Shown: one piece after another, positions 46,016-55,411 of the stretch
How positions within the stretch are numbered: position 1 is the first letter of the stretch
Layout of the letters: each line of letters begins with the position of its first letter
IMG/VR virus record: IMGVR_UViG_3300031687_000009
Location: 1-63,924 of that record
From: a virus
Strand: one strand, 5' to 3'
Length of the DNA stretch: 63,924 nt
Made by a program: the position numbers and the translations under genes
The notes under the pieces: generated by a model
What the model saw: the letters and a program-made list of their open reading frames with translations, nothing else
Database searches by the model: none
What the model was told of the DNA's origin: nothing

Positions 46016-47629
46016 TTATTGTCCTATTATTACCCATCCTTGAGCTGTTCCTGTAAATATTAATTCAAAGCTAGCAGCAGCTGTATCTAATGTCATTGTA
46101 GTTGCACTACCCATTATTTTATCTGATCCAGCTGGTACAATTGTACATGTTTCAACAGCAGATCTATTACTTATTTGTAAACTTTCTCCTAAAACACCTG
46201 CTGGAAGTGTTAAAGCTAAACTAGCAGTTAATATATAAACTCTTCCTGTTGCTGCTGTAGTATTTGTAGATATTACATTAGGTGTTATATTTTGTGCTAT
46301 GGTAAAGTTGTTAGGTGAATTAGTTGTAACATTAATTCCTGTACCACCTGTTAAAGTTGCAGGTGATAAAGTACCACCTGAATTTAAGAATCCTACAGAT
46401 CTTATTTCTATTATAACACCACTTGGTGGTGCTGTAGCAAAAGTAACTGTATTTGCTGATAATGATAATGTACTTACGTTTTGATACAAACCGTTTAAGT
46501 ATACATCAATAGCATTTAAATCAACTGGTGTTATGCCAAGAGCATATGCCGTTGTTGATCCATTACCTGTAAAAGTATCTGTATATAAAGCATTAGTCGA
46601 TGCTGATATAGCACCTAATACCATTACCTCTACATTGTAACCATTTTGAGGTGCTGTTGCAAACGTAAGTGTTGTACCTGATATTGCATATGTACTTTTA
46701 TCTTGGTATATACCTTCTAAAAATACAAAGGTCATATTCTCTTCATTTACAGTAGTTGTCAAGGTAAATGCTGTTTTAGAACCTGTACCTACAAAGTTAT
46801 TCTTATTAAATCCACTTAAAGCTAAGGCTTTTATATGAACTATTTCTATATTAGCACCGTTTGGTGGTGCTGTTGTAAATGTAACTACATTGCCTGTGGT
46901 TCCATAAGTTAATTTAGACTGATAAACACCACTTACATATACTTGTGTTGCATCTTCATTAATTATAGAAAGTGATGTAGCAAAGTTAATTGTAGTACCA
47001 TCGCCTACAAATTCATCAACTTCAATTACACCATCAACTGCAACATAGTGCATTATTTCTATTTCAGCGCCCGTTGGAGGTGCTGTACCAAATGTTACTG
47101 TACTACCAGTTGTAGTAAAGCCATCTTTATCTTGATAAACACCATCTATATATATCTGTATATTATTTTCAGATACTATAGTAGACGAAACACCATAAGC
47201 AACGGTTGAACCGTTACCAGTATAGTTGTTTCTTTGTATCGTTACTGTACCACCACCAGATCCTCCTGTAGAAGCGATTGTAAGCGTGTCTGTTGCAGCA
47301 TTTGTAGTTAAACTTATATTACTACCAGCTGCCACTGTTAAAGTGTCCGTAGGACCATCTGCTACAATACTAGTTTGTCCTGATACAGCAAATGTTTTAA
47401 ATGCTTCAGTAACAGTACCACCACCACCGCCGCCACCTATCTCACCCCAAGCTGGAGTTGAGCCAAAGTATCCTTCAAATTTATCAGTAGTTGTATTATA
47501 CCTAAACATACCAACTGCAGGCGAACCTGGGCGCTGAGCCGTTGTACCATCAGGTACTTGGATCCAGTTCCCGCTTGATATTGATAGATAACCATCAATT
47601 TCTACCGAATTTTTAAACTTAGTGGCCAT
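46016..47629 (-). CDS. Fibre protein with four tandem beta repeats
   Basis: A 537-aa protein. The N-terminal baseplate-type motif is VPDGTTAQRPGSPAVGMFRY, followed by a poly-Gly linker. Four or five repeats of about 65-70 residues follow (roughly 130-420). Each reads like F-x-G-N-G-S-T-x-Y, then E-N-x-I-x-V-Y-I-x-G-V-Y-Q, then V-T-F-x-T-A-P-P-x-G-A-x-I-E-I. The C-terminal module (LTLPAGVLGESLQISN ... GWVIIGQ) recurs in 53130-55250. Such repeats probably build a trimeric shaft. Confidence 0.75.
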   Translation of the reverse strand: MATKFKNSVEIDGYLSISSGNWIQVPDGTTAQRPGSPAVGMFRYNTTTDKFEGYFGSTPAWGEIGGGGGGGTVTEAFKTFAVSGQTSIVADGPTDTLTVAAGSNISLTTNAATDTLTIASTGGSGGGTVTIQRNNYTGNGSTVAYGVSSTIVSENNIQIYIDGVYQDKDGFTTTGSTVTFGTAPPTGAEIEIMHYVAVDGVIEVDEFVGDGTTINFATSLSIINEDATQVYVSGVYQSKLTYGTTGNVVTFTTAPPNGANIEIVHIKALALSGFNKNNFVGTGSKTAFTLTTTVNEENMTFVFLEGIYQDKSTYAISGTTLTFATAPQNGYNVEVMVLGAISASTNALYTDTFTGNGSTTAYALGITPVDLNAIDVYLNGLYQNVSTLSLSANTVTFATAPPSGVIIEIRSVGFLNSGGTLSPATLTGGTGINVTTNSPNNFTIAQNITPNVISTNTTAATGRVYILTASLALTLPAGVLGESLQISNRSAVETCTIVPAGSDKIMGSATTMTLDTAAASFELIFTGTAQGWVIIGQ

Positions 47630-47632
47630 ATA

Positions 47633-48997
47633 TTATATTTCTTGAATAAGTACTCTTATATCATTTGTTGTAGGCGCTGTTGTAAAACTTACAGTTACAA
47701 CATTGACGCTAGTTCTTACAACATCAGCATACACTGTGTCATAAGTTGATAGATCATAAAGTTGTACTATAACGTCAAAATTATTTAAATTATGTGTGAT
47801 TGTATATGACAGGGCTGATCCATTACCTATTGATGTGGTAAATGTCTTAGGTGCAAGTTGCACCCAACCAGCTGTGTCTACTGTAAAACTAGCTGAATCA
47901 TAACCAGATATACCTTTTATAGCGGCGCCTGAGGTGGCCGCTGCGGTAGCTATGTCTATATTACTCTGAACAACTGTCCAGTTAGCCAATGCGCTACCAG
48001 CTGCTGCGGCCGTTGCTACTTCCGCAATTAAAAAGTCTCCTATCCTTACTTGTTCTGAGAAGAATAAACCATCTACAGTAACTGTGTAAGTATCTCCTAC
48101 AGCTATTGCAATATTTCCACTACTTACATTGCTACCCATATTTAAATGGTAATAACATATATAATTTAAGCTTGGTACACCAACTGGTAAAGTTACAGTT
48201 ATTTTTCTTGCAGTTGCTGCCGCAAATCCACTTATGTAAGCATTATAAGTTACTACAGCACCGTCTAAATAATAAACAACTCCAGTACTGTAAACACCAG
48301 CTGCAGCATTTGTTGTACTTAATAACAATGGATGCGGTGCATTACTAGCATCATCTTGATTTATAGTGTATGCAGTTCCTGGTATTAGCGTTAAAGTTTG
48401 TTGCTGTATACCGTTTATAAAATATCTATTACCAGCAGCTACTGCTTGAACTGTTATAGTATAAGTTGCTGCACTTGTAGATGAATCTAAATCAGGTGTA
48501 TTTGTAGACGCATTATATCCGCCTTTATAAGTTAAACCACCAACAACAGCATTATCAACATATGCTTTTGTTGCTGCATCTTGTGCGGCTGCAGGATCAG
48601 TAACATTTATAATTTTATTACTACCCATGTCCACATTAGCAGTAGCTGTAGCTAATGAACTTATAGGTGTACCTACAACAAAGTCATATATCTGATCACC
48701 TGTAGCAAGTGCTGTACTATTATTTGCAACTGTAGCAGTTACTATAGCTAATTGAACTATAGGACCTGTTCCGTTTGTTACAGTTAATTGATTAGCTGTA
48801 CTTGTTGAAATTTCAGTAATATCACCAGAAAAAGAAGACCAAGCTGTTCCATTGTAAAAGTATATATTATTATCCGTAGAGTCATAGTATATCTGGCCAG
48901 CGACAGCATTAGCGGGTGCAGTTGCTAGCACCTGTATTACAGCATTTTGTAGCTGATTCTTGTTTAAATCAAGATTGTTTAAAAAATTTATTGCCAT
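47633..48997 (-). CDS. Fibre protein with cupredoxin-like domain
   Basis: A 454-aa protein. The fibre-type N-terminal half contains GQIYYDSTDNNIYFYNGTAW and NVTDPAAAQDAATKAYVDNA, the widespread phage fibre motif. The central domain (about 160-300) has a cupredoxin-like layout with His222 (APHPLLLS), Cys281, His284 and Met287 (ICYYHLNMG), a complete set of type-1 copper ligands. The C-terminus has a short beta domain. Related segments occur in marine phage structural proteins. Whether copper is bound is untested. Confidence 0.7.
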   Translation of the reverse strand: MAINFLNNLDLNKNQLQNAVIQVLATAPANAVAGQIYYDSTDNNIYFYNGTAWSSFSGDITEISTSTANQLTVTNGTGPIVQLAIVTATVANNSTALATGDQIYDFVVGTPISSLATATANVDMGSNKIINVTDPAAAQDAATKAYVDNAVVGGLTYKGGYNASTNTPDLDSSTSAATYTITVQAVAAGNRYFINGIQQQTLTLIPGTAYTINQDDASNAPHPLLLSTTNAAAGVYSTGVVYYLDGAVVTYNAYISGFAAATARKITVTLPVGVPSLNYICYYHLNMGSNVSSGNIAIAVGDTYTVTVDGLFFSEQVRIGDFLIAEVATAAAAGSALANWTVVQSNIDIATAAATSGAAIKGISGYDSASFTVDTAGWVQLAPKTFTTSIGNGSALSYTITHNLNNFDVIVQLYDLSTYDTVYADVVRTSVNVVTVSFTTAPTTNDIRVLIQEI

Positions 48998-49002
48998 TTT
49001 TT

Positions 49003-49698
49003 TTAGTTTAAATATGCATTACCACTTGTTGCGGAATTGAATACTACTGTTATTTTGTTTTCATTATTGTAAGTTACAGCACCTGTGATTTCGCTACCAG
49101 CTGAATCTACAGTAGTTATACTTGGAAATCTACCTAAGTTATGTTGTATTACCCATGTTGATAATGGATTTGGAAAATCTTGATCATATTCAAAACCTTC
49201 ACCTCCAAATGGTTGAAGAGATATGATATCATTGCCAACTAATCCAGAAGCTCCTTGAGGTTCTAATGAAAAAAGAAAAGCTTCACCAGATTGTTTTGTT
49301 GAAGAGCTTTTAACTCTAAATAAACCATAACCTTTATCAGTGGAAGTTCCTATATCTAGTATTCTAATTAGTTGATTAACTAAATGAGGTACCATAGGCG
49401 TAACATCTTCTCCGTTTCTGTTAAACCTACTTATAGCTATTCCAGTTATCTGTGCCCAGTTATATATAATTGGTGCACTTGGATCTACTTGATATCTATA
49501 CTCTCCTGTGTTTATTACTTCAGTGCTGTAAGTTCCAGCAAAGTTATATTGAAATAATGCATTACCGCTTTGTTCAAAATACTGTGCAAGTTCTTCAACC
49601 TGGTAATTTTTAGTAGCATTACCGTTTATATCAGTCCCAACAAGTTTATCACCACCAGTTATAGCAGTATCATTGGGATAAAGTTTTATTCTTGCCAT
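49003..49698 (-). CDS. Appendage protein with GGDKLVGTD N-terminal module
   Basis: A 231-aa protein. The N-terminus ARIKLYPNDTAITGGDKLVG shares a template with 53130-55250 (IEGNDKLLGTD), followed by a short helix ending in YFEQ. The remainder is beta-rich, with LVNQLIRILDIGTSTDKGYG. Likely the attachment domain of a tail fibre with a short distal part. Confidence 0.6.
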   Translation of the reverse strand: MARIKLYPNDTAITGGDKLVGTDINGNATKNYQVEELAQYFEQSGNALFQYNFAGTYSTEVINTGEYRYQVDPSAPIIYNWAQITGIAISRFNRNGEDVTPMVPHLVNQLIRILDIGTSTDKGYGLFRVKSSSTKQSGEAFLFSLEPQGASGLVGNDIISLQPFGGEGFEYDQDFPNPLSTWVIQHNLGRFPSITTVDSAGSEITGAVTYNNENKITVVFNSATSGNAYLN

Positions 49699-49707
49699 AT
49701 TGTTTTT

Positions 49708-50520
49708 TTATGGAAATTGATTTCCAGTAGCTTGAGTATTAAGACCAGTAGCACATGGTACTGTTGATGTTTTTGTAACTTGAAAGTTAAAAGAAGGAGC
49801 ATAAGAACCTGTATAAGTCCATTCTGCAGAAGCTCCACTTTCACTAGTTTGAAAAGCTGTATCAGATGTAACAGATTGACCACCCGCATCAACACTATAG
49901 TAAGATGAAGGAGATGACCAAGTTCCACCTGAGCCACTAATTTCTGATACAACTTGTTTTGTTGGAGAATTAGATGCAGCTGTTGTCCATACTATTGAAA
50001 ATTTAGATCCAGTAGACCAATTAACTTGACCACCTATTGTAACAGTATTTCTAGTTATTACAGAAGCTACAGCTATAGTATGACCGCCAGTAACAGTTAC
50101 ATTTACTGGTCCAGCAGCTTGAATAACATTACTTGTTGTCGTTAAACCAACAGGATCAAATGCAGTGCTACCTTGAGTTGATATTGTTGCAGTAGGGTTT
50201 CTAACACCAGCACCACAAGCTCCGTTAGCTGCAATAGCTAATTGATATGTTGTTGGACTTACCGATAGCACTTGAGTACCAGCAAGACCAGTTGCACCTA
50301 AAGAACCTAATACAGTAAATGAAGATCCAACGTCTCCGGATACTGTATATGGTTGGTTTTGAACTGCATTTGTTATATTAGAACCAGCATTATCAAATGC
50401 TGCCGCAGTTATAGATGACTCATTAGGAAATATTTGATTAATTCCCACATAAGCATTTAAGATATTTTTCTCACCTATTTTTAAAGCGGCTAAAGCGTTG
50501 TTTGATAAATTTAATGGCAT
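49708..50520 (-). CDS. Appendage protein, 270 aa
   Basis: A protein starting MPLNLSNNALAALKIGEKNI, with a Ser/Thr/Ala-rich beta body and Trp motifs (SGGTWSSPSSYYSVDAGG). It lacks recognisable enzymatic residues. Position and composition point to a tail appendage subunit. Confidence 0.55.
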   Translation of the reverse strand: MPLNLSNNALAALKIGEKNILNAYVGINQIFPNESSITAAAFDNAGSNITNAVQNQPYTVSGDVGSSFTVLGSLGATGLAGTQVLSVSPTTYQLAIAANGACGAGVRNPTATISTQGSTAFDPVGLTTTSNVIQAAGPVNVTVTGGHTIAVASVITRNTVTIGGQVNWSTGSKFSIVWTTAASNSPTKQVVSEISGSGGTWSSPSSYYSVDAGGQSVTSDTAFQTSESGASAEWTYTGSYAPSFNFQVTKTSTVPCATGLNTQATGNQFP

Positions 50521-50521
50521 A

Positions 50522-50914
50522 CTACGTTGCTGTTATTAAGTATACGGTTTCTGGTAAGTAACTGTCTATAGTATAACCAGTTGTAGCTGTAGAAGTGTAT
50601 GCAGCTATTGATACGGTTACACTTGTGGCCGTTGGTATTGCTGTTACTGTAGCTACAGTTCTAGTAGTATTGCTACCAGTTGTTCCAGTTACGTAAACAG
50701 AATCTCCTACAACAAATGGATTTGGAGCCGTAAAGCCTGTGAATGCTAGACTTGTAGCACTTGTAGGAGCTGTGGCTAATATAGCACTTGTTTTTTTCAA
50801 AGCATTATACTGAGCCTGTGTTCCTTTCCAAAAGTCTAATAAATTATTCTTTTCATTACCAGCTGTTGCACTGTAGTACGGTTGACCACCTATTATTTGT
50901 GTTAAATTTGCCAT
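50522..50914 (-). CDS. Appendage protein with WKGTQAQYNAL motif
   Basis: A 130-aa protein. LLDFWKGTQAQYNALKK near residue 30 and the C-terminal PETVYLITAT match the W-x-G-T-x-x-x-Y-x-A-L ... Y-x-I-T signature of small phage tail proteins. The same signature is at the C-terminus of 52580-52807 (VLVWTGDATAYAAV ... LYFVT). It probably mediates attachment between appendage subunits. Confidence 0.6.
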   Translation of the reverse strand: MANLTQIIGGQPYYSATAGNEKNNLLDFWKGTQAQYNALKKTSAILATAPTSATSLAFTGFTAPNPFVVGDSVYVTGTTGSNTTRTVATVTAIPTATSVTVSIAAYTSTATTGYTIDSYLPETVYLITAT

Positions 50915-50917
50915 TTT

Positions 50918-51073
50918 TTATTTTTTATAAGGTATTTTTTTGTTTAACCATTCTTTACGTTCATCACATCCACAACCGTTGCCAAATATAGATTTTACAA
51001 TTGTTTTTATTCCTGTGGACGAAGTAAATCTTTCAACAGTATCACCAAAACCTTTATCGCTTATAGTAGCCAT
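50918..51073 (-). CDS. 51-aa protein with CGC motif, next to glutaredoxin
   Basis: Short gene that overlaps the glutaredoxin gene by 20 nt. The peptide MATISDKGFGDTVERFTSST continues into GIKTIVKSIFGNGCGCDERK, EWLNKK, with a C-G-C pair at residues 34-36. I recall similar short proteins with a G-x-G-C-G-C-x-x-R motif in marine phages, of unknown function. The vicinal cysteines and coupling to glutaredoxin suggest a redox or metal-binding role; this is inference. Confidence 0.62.
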   Translation of the reverse strand: MATISDKGFGDTVERFTSSTGIKTIVKSIFGNGCGCDERKEWLNKKIPYKK

Positions 51074-51284
51074 CCTGAGCGTTTCTTACTAGGTTTAAAA
51101 CTTTATTTATTACTTCTGGTCCTTGAAAACTTAAACCCTCGTATTGCAACATAGGCACATTTTCTGGTGTAAATCCTCTATACTTTTTACTACTTATATT
51201 AAATGTAGTTGTTTGGATTTTTTTTGGTATATCTAATTGATCGCAAAAATTACAATCATCTTTTGTAAAAATTTTTATTTCCAT
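51054..51284 (-). CDS. Glutaredoxin-like protein
   Basis: A 76-aa thioredoxin-fold protein. Active site C-x-x-C is Cys11-Cys14 (DDCNFCDQ) after the first strand (EIKIFTK), and NVPML near residue 43 supplies the cis-proline. It is short for a glutaredoxin but has the minimal fold. It could reduce the C-terminal cysteines of phage NrdA, although it is encoded in the late adhesin array, 40 kb from nrdAB; folding or redox control of virion proteins is an alternative. A TTTAA tandem leader precedes the ATG. Confidence 0.78.
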   Translation of the reverse strand: MEIKIFTKDDCNFCDQLDIPKKIQTTTFNISSKKYRGFTPENVPMLQYEGLSFQGPEVINKVLNLVRNAQDGYYKR

Positions 51285-51308
51285 TTTATTTAATTTAATT
51301 TAATTTAA
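51285..51308 (-). promoter_or_regulatory. Tandem (AAATT) translation leader of the glutaredoxin gene
   Basis: Four tandem AATTA units immediately upstream of the ATG at 51284, with no Shine-Dalgarno sequence. Shorter versions (AAATTAAATTAAATG) precede the genes starting at 37598, 38603, 58508 and 60091. Consistent with Bacteroidetes initiation, which relies on A/T-rich unstructured leaders. Confidence 0.55.
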
Positions 51309-52580
51309 TTATTGACAAGGAGGCCTAGTGCATCCTAAATTATTAGTCGGCGTTGGACTTCCATTTTGATTACTCCAGCTTCCACCACCACATACTAAAG
51401 GTGGATTTGCTACTGAACAAGCTCCAGAAGCTCCAGTTACAACAGGAGCTGTAACGATAGTTATATTAGTTCCGTTTTGCTGAAGAGTACAATTTGCTAC
51501 TAATTGTGCTGCACTCATACCCGCACCTCCACCTGGACAAACTATAGTCCATTGTGCCGTTATACCAGATACTCCAAATGTTACGTCTTGAGAACCTCCA
51601 TTACTTAAACCACTAACGTTAGGACTTCCACTCAAATTGAAATTATTAGTATCTACAGTAGGTGAGCTAAATGAACCAAAGCATGAATTTGCTGCTGGAG
51701 GATTACTTGCTGGATTACAATTAGTACCTGAACATGTTGCTGATACAGACACCCCTGAACGAGCTGCAGGATAAATTCCACCTGGACAACTAGTAAAACC
51801 AATGTAAGTTCCTGAATAACTATAACCTAAACACAATACATTAGCTGTAACTGTTCCTGATGACTGTGGAAAGCCACCTGTGTCACTAAAATTAGTTGAA
51901 CCACTATTATATCCAGATTTGCTAGAACTAAATGAAGCGTTACAAGTAACACCGCAGCCATTTCCATAAGCTCCGCCTGCTAAATTGGGTCTATTATAAC
52001 CATACCATGTATCACTATTACCACTACCAGCATTTTGAGTACCTGAACCTGTAGTTCCACCAACACAACCAGAATCTGCACTTGCAGACCAATTGTATGT
52101 TCCTAAAGCAGAACCATTGCTAGTTGTTGTTGTAGGATAAGCACCATTATTTGTAACAACAAGGTTTGGTAATTGTACTTGTGTTGCTCCGTTTACTGTC
52201 AAAGTAACTGTTACTCCTTGAGTTGGATACGTACCGCTAACATTTAAAGTTGCTGTAGTAGATCCTTGACCGCTTATAGAAGCATTAACATTGTTTCCAC
52301 TGTCTCCAGCTTCAGCAACGGTAACTGTACCGTTAAATATTCTACCACTATCAGTAGTTATAGTTCTAGTAAAAGAAGAAAATGATGCACCAGGAGTTCC
52401 TATTGATGAAAACTGAGTTGTACTCATAGTAGCACCAGAAATAGCATCTACAAAATTAATTGTAATTGCTAATGTGTTTACATAGAACTGATCGGTTTGT
52501 TTATAACCATTCTGTATCTCAGTTGATCCTTTTCTTAGGTTACCACTGGAAACTTCGTTACTTCCTTTATATATTGGCAT
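51309..52580 (-). CDS. Cysteine-rich appendage protein, 423 aa
   Basis: The N-terminal MPIYKGSNEVSSGNLRKGST with EIQNGYKQTDQFYVN is a tail-attachment type start. Residues from about 40 on are Ser/Gly/Thr-rich beta sequence with roughly 15 cysteines (GNGCGVTCNASFSS, SCPGG, SCFGSFSS) and the end CTRPPCQ. Such a Cys content is unusual in a cytoplasmic phage protein and suggests metal or disulfide stabilisation. The glutaredoxin gene follows directly in transcription order. Confidence 0.6.
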   Translation of the reverse strand: MPIYKGSNEVSSGNLRKGSTEIQNGYKQTDQFYVNTLAITINFVDAISGATMSTTQFSSIGTPGASFSSFTRTITTDSGRIFNGTVTVAEAGDSGNNVNASISGQGSTTATLNVSGTYPTQGVTVTLTVNGATQVQLPNLVVTNNGAYPTTTTSNGSALGTYNWSASADSGCVGGTTGSGTQNAGSGNSDTWYGYNRPNLAGGAYGNGCGVTCNASFSSSKSGYNSGSTNFSDTGGFPQSSGTVTANVLCLGYSYSGTYIGFTSCPGGIYPAARSGVSVSATCSGTNCNPASNPPAANSCFGSFSSPTVDTNNFNLSGSPNVSGLSNGGSQDVTFGVSGITAQWTIVCPGGGAGMSAAQLVANCTLQQNGTNITIVTAPVVTGASGACSVANPPLVCGGGSWSNQNGSPTPTNNLGCTRPPCQ

Positions 52581-52807
52581 TAGGTTACGAAATAAAGTGT
52601 ATTAGCGTCTTTAGGGCTTACAGCTGCATAAGCAGTTGCATCTCCAGTCCAAACTAAAACGTTTGAGGCTGAATTTTGATCATCTACAGAATTACCAACT
52701 GTTGCAGTAGTGGCTGTAGTGGCTAATGTAGCTAATGCAGCATCTGTAGCATTGTTTATTGTGTTAGTCGCTGTAGCGCCTGGGTAAAATGTTTTTGCGT
52801 TTGCCAT
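52580..52807 (-). CDS. Small appendage protein, 75 aa
   Basis: Ala/Thr-rich 75-aa protein (MANAKTFYPGATATNTINNA). The C-terminus WTGDATAYAAVSPKDANTLY matches the W-x-G ... Y-F-V-T signature noted in 50522-50914. Start and stop overlap or abut neighbours. Likely an attachment subunit. Confidence 0.6.
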   Translation of the reverse strand: MANAKTFYPGATATNTINNATDAALATLATTATTATVGNSVDDQNSASNVLVWTGDATAYAAVSPKDANTLYFVT

Positions 52808-52810
52808 AGC

Positions 52811-53125
52811 TTAAGTTATTAACCAACCAAAAGTAGCATTTACATATACTAAACGTATTGCCTGGTTGTTTGTTATTTCTATTGTTTGATTTGTTCCTTC
52901 GATATTTGCTGCAGCTATTGTAACTGTTTGATTTCCTACTTTTTTAATAAGAATTTCACCACCATCAGCTGTTACTGTTGCTGGTAATGTTACGGTAAAA
53001 GGTGCTGCTTGCTTGCAAACATATATTTTATTAATACCCATTGTGGTATTAGCCGTTATTTCAAAGGCTTGCGCGCCGGATATTCCTAGAAGGCCAGCGC
53101 TTGGTAGATCTATTGTAAGTCCCAT
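52811..53125 (-). CDS. Small beta-module appendage protein, 104 aa
   Basis: A protein that consists almost only of the module seen at the C-terminus of 53130-55250 and 46016-47629: IYVCKQAAPFTVTLPATVTA, then GGEILIKKVG, ending YVNATFGWLIT. Standing alone it may be a separately expressed tip or capping subunit. Confidence 0.6.
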   Translation of the reverse strand: MGLTIDLPSAGLLGISGAQAFEITANTTMGINKIYVCKQAAPFTVTLPATVTADGGEILIKKVGNQTVTIAAANIEGTNQTIEITNNQAIRLVYVNATFGWLIT

Positions 53126-53129
53126 ATTG

Positions 53130-55250
53130 TTAGTTTAGTATCCATCCGTCAGCAGCGACAGAATAGAATATTTCAAATGATTGAGTTGATGCATCTAAAA
53201 CTAACTCTGAAGCTCTCATTATTTTTTCAGTTCCATTTGGATCAAGCTTCCAAACGAAAGCATTTTCTTCTTCGTAAGTTACAGGTAGACCATTAGCGTC
53301 TAATTGTGACATGTTAGTGAATTTTATGCTTTGACCAGTTACACCCGCTGGAAGAGTTACGGTTCTATCTGCAGTAATATTACTTAATATATAATGATTA
53401 AAATTAACAACTGTTGTGTCTACCGTTAATGCACCACCAAAAGTATAACCTTGTTTTAAGGTTACAACACCATTAGCTGGTGCTGATATTATAAAGTTAT
53501 CAAAATCAATTGATACAACCGGTACATTAGTATTACCACCAAATGTATATGTAGCACCATTTGCAGATCCTAAAACACTAAGTGGATTATGAGATATAGC
53601 TTTTGTAGCTGTATCATAATACATATAATTTGTTTTAGCAGCTTGTGGTATACTATTAAACTTAACAACCTCTGAATCTATATTCAAAGCACTTGTAGAT
53701 ATATTTAAAGTACCATAACCTTGTCTACCAAAAGTAGCAATGTAAGTTGCGGTATCATATGCAACTACTAAATACATATTTATTGATGCATCAAGTAATT
53801 GACCTCCAGCTGCTGGAAAAGCAGTTGTATACGTACTGTCTACAAAGTATAAACTCTGACCAGTAGGTACATTTGCAAAATAAGCTGCAAAGTTAGTTTG
53901 ATTGCCAGTGTCTACAGCAAAAGAAGTAACGTCTTGCGCTATGCTTTCTGCTGTTGATAAAGATGGTGGGGTTGTTGCAGTTTGAAATAAAGCTCCTGCT
54001 GCATTTTGTATACCGTAGAAAAAACGGCCTGTTGTTATTGCTATTGGTGGACCAGCTAAAGTTTCGCTTAGTCCTGGTAATGCTTCTGCAACTCCAGAAG
54101 ATAATGCTGGAAGTTGAAACCAGTTATCATCAACTTTTATTGAAGAAAGATATCCTCTATTTGTTAAAGTACCCTGTGCTGCATTACCTGATACTTGTTG
54201 TACGGCTAAAGCAGTTCCAGATGCATCTTGTAGTACGCTTCCAGCATTTGAAAGTACACCTCTTGTGCCATCTGTAGCTATTGCTGTAAATGTATTTTGA
54301 CCCATAATGGTTCTACCGTCAGTAGAAGTAGCATTAGTGTCTTTTACTATATCTTTTGTAAATCTAGTTGCGTTTGTAATAAGGTTAGATCCAGTTCCAG
54401 TTCCTGAAACAGTAAGATCACTACCATCTGTGCTCATAAGCACATTATTAGTATCACCACCAAATTTTATACGACTTTCAGTTGTAGGTAATTTTATATC
54501 ACCATATACCGTAAGGTTATGTGGGTCTGTTATAGGTGATAACGTACCTATAGTAACATCACCATCCGGTACCTCAATATTACGAGTAACCTTAAGTGTA
54601 CCTATAGCCTGTGTTTCTATTTGAGTAGCACCTGTTAAGAAAGTGAACTCAGTAAAGGCAACTTGGCCTCCAGTGTATGTAGGCGCTGTTGTAACGTTAA
54701 ATGCCCAGTCTGTATATTTTACACTTCCGCTTGAAACATACTGAGTAGCGTTAGCTGCAGGGCTTGCATTAGAAAAGTCTGGAGTATTAAAAGCTGTAAC
54801 AGTTCCAGTATGAGCAACACCTCCGATAACACCTGACCATGTAGCTGAATTAGCTGCAAAGTCTGCTAGATCGTAATCAACGGCAAAAGAACCGTTGTTA
54901 TAATCTCTTATAATTAAAAAAACCTGACCACTACCTAATGTATTTAAGTAGATGTCTGCACCTGTATTGATTGTAGCACTTTTAAGAACAACATTGGTAA
55001 GCGTAGAGCCAGCTAAGGTTCTTACTAAAGCTCTTTCATAGTCAGTTCCTTCTCTATTAACAGTAAGCGCAAAACCTAAAGGTATTGTGTCTATTATATT
55101 AGCAGGAGAACCTGTTTGTATGTAAGTCTTTAGGCTATCAATTGTGTAATTTCTAGTTGCAAGCGATGAGGTTGATGCAGAGTCAGTACCAAGCAGCTTA
55201 TCGTTGCCTTCTATAATAGAGTCTATTGTATATGTACTGATTTTAGCCAT
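53130..55250 (-). CDS. Tail fibre protein, 706 aa
   Basis: The N-terminal module MAKISTYTIDSIIEGNDKLL with ATRNYTIDSLKTYIQTG is shared with 49003-49698. The middle is long beta sequence containing a DVTIGTLSPITDPHNLTVYG shaft-like segment. The C-terminal module has RTVTLPAGVTGQSIKFTN, then PNGTEKIMRASELVLD, and ends GWILN. It is the first large fibre gene of the array in transcription order. Possibly the main tail fibre. Confidence 0.7.
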   Translation of the reverse strand: MAKISTYTIDSIIEGNDKLLGTDSASTSSLATRNYTIDSLKTYIQTGSPANIIDTIPLGFALTVNREGTDYERALVRTLAGSTLTNVVLKSATINTGADIYLNTLGSGQVFLIIRDYNNGSFAVDYDLADFAANSATWSGVIGGVAHTGTVTAFNTPDFSNASPAANATQYVSSGSVKYTDWAFNVTTAPTYTGGQVAFTEFTFLTGATQIETQAIGTLKVTRNIEVPDGDVTIGTLSPITDPHNLTVYGDIKLPTTESRIKFGGDTNNVLMSTDGSDLTVSGTGTGSNLITNATRFTKDIVKDTNATSTDGRTIMGQNTFTAIATDGTRGVLSNAGSVLQDASGTALAVQQVSGNAAQGTLTNRGYLSSIKVDDNWFQLPALSSGVAEALPGLSETLAGPPIAITTGRFFYGIQNAAGALFQTATTPPSLSTAESIAQDVTSFAVDTGNQTNFAAYFANVPTGQSLYFVDSTYTTAFPAAGGQLLDASINMYLVVAYDTATYIATFGRQGYGTLNISTSALNIDSEVVKFNSIPQAAKTNYMYYDTATKAISHNPLSVLGSANGATYTFGGNTNVPVVSIDFDNFIISAPANGVVTLKQGYTFGGALTVDTTVVNFNHYILSNITADRTVTLPAGVTGQSIKFTNMSQLDANGLPVTYEEENAFVWKLDPNGTEKIMRASELVLDASTQSFEIFYSVAADGWILN

Positions 55251-55251
55251 C

Positions 55252-55398
55252 TTATCCTTTTAATTTAGTTCCGCCTTGTGACATTTTTACTTTAGCAGTA
55301 ATAGGCATACATTGATTAGGGTTTTCTACTTTTTCAGGCTTTATTTCAAGTGGTCTAGTAAAAACGTTTTCTGGTTGTATTTTTAATCCTTTTTTCAT
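55252..55398 (-). CDS. Hypothetical 48-aa protein
   Basis: An uninterrupted 48-codon frame, 13 nt from the preceding gene and directly abutting the fibre gene. The peptide is basic (MKKGLKIQPENVFTRPLEIK; PITAKVKMSQGGTKLKG) with one Cys. Not recognised. The fit into the gap between two genes supports it. Confidence 0.6.
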   Translation of the reverse strand: MKKGLKIQPENVFTRPLEIKPEKVENPNQCMPITAKVKMSQGGTKLKG

Positions 55399-55411
55399 TT
55401 TGTTTTTTTTA

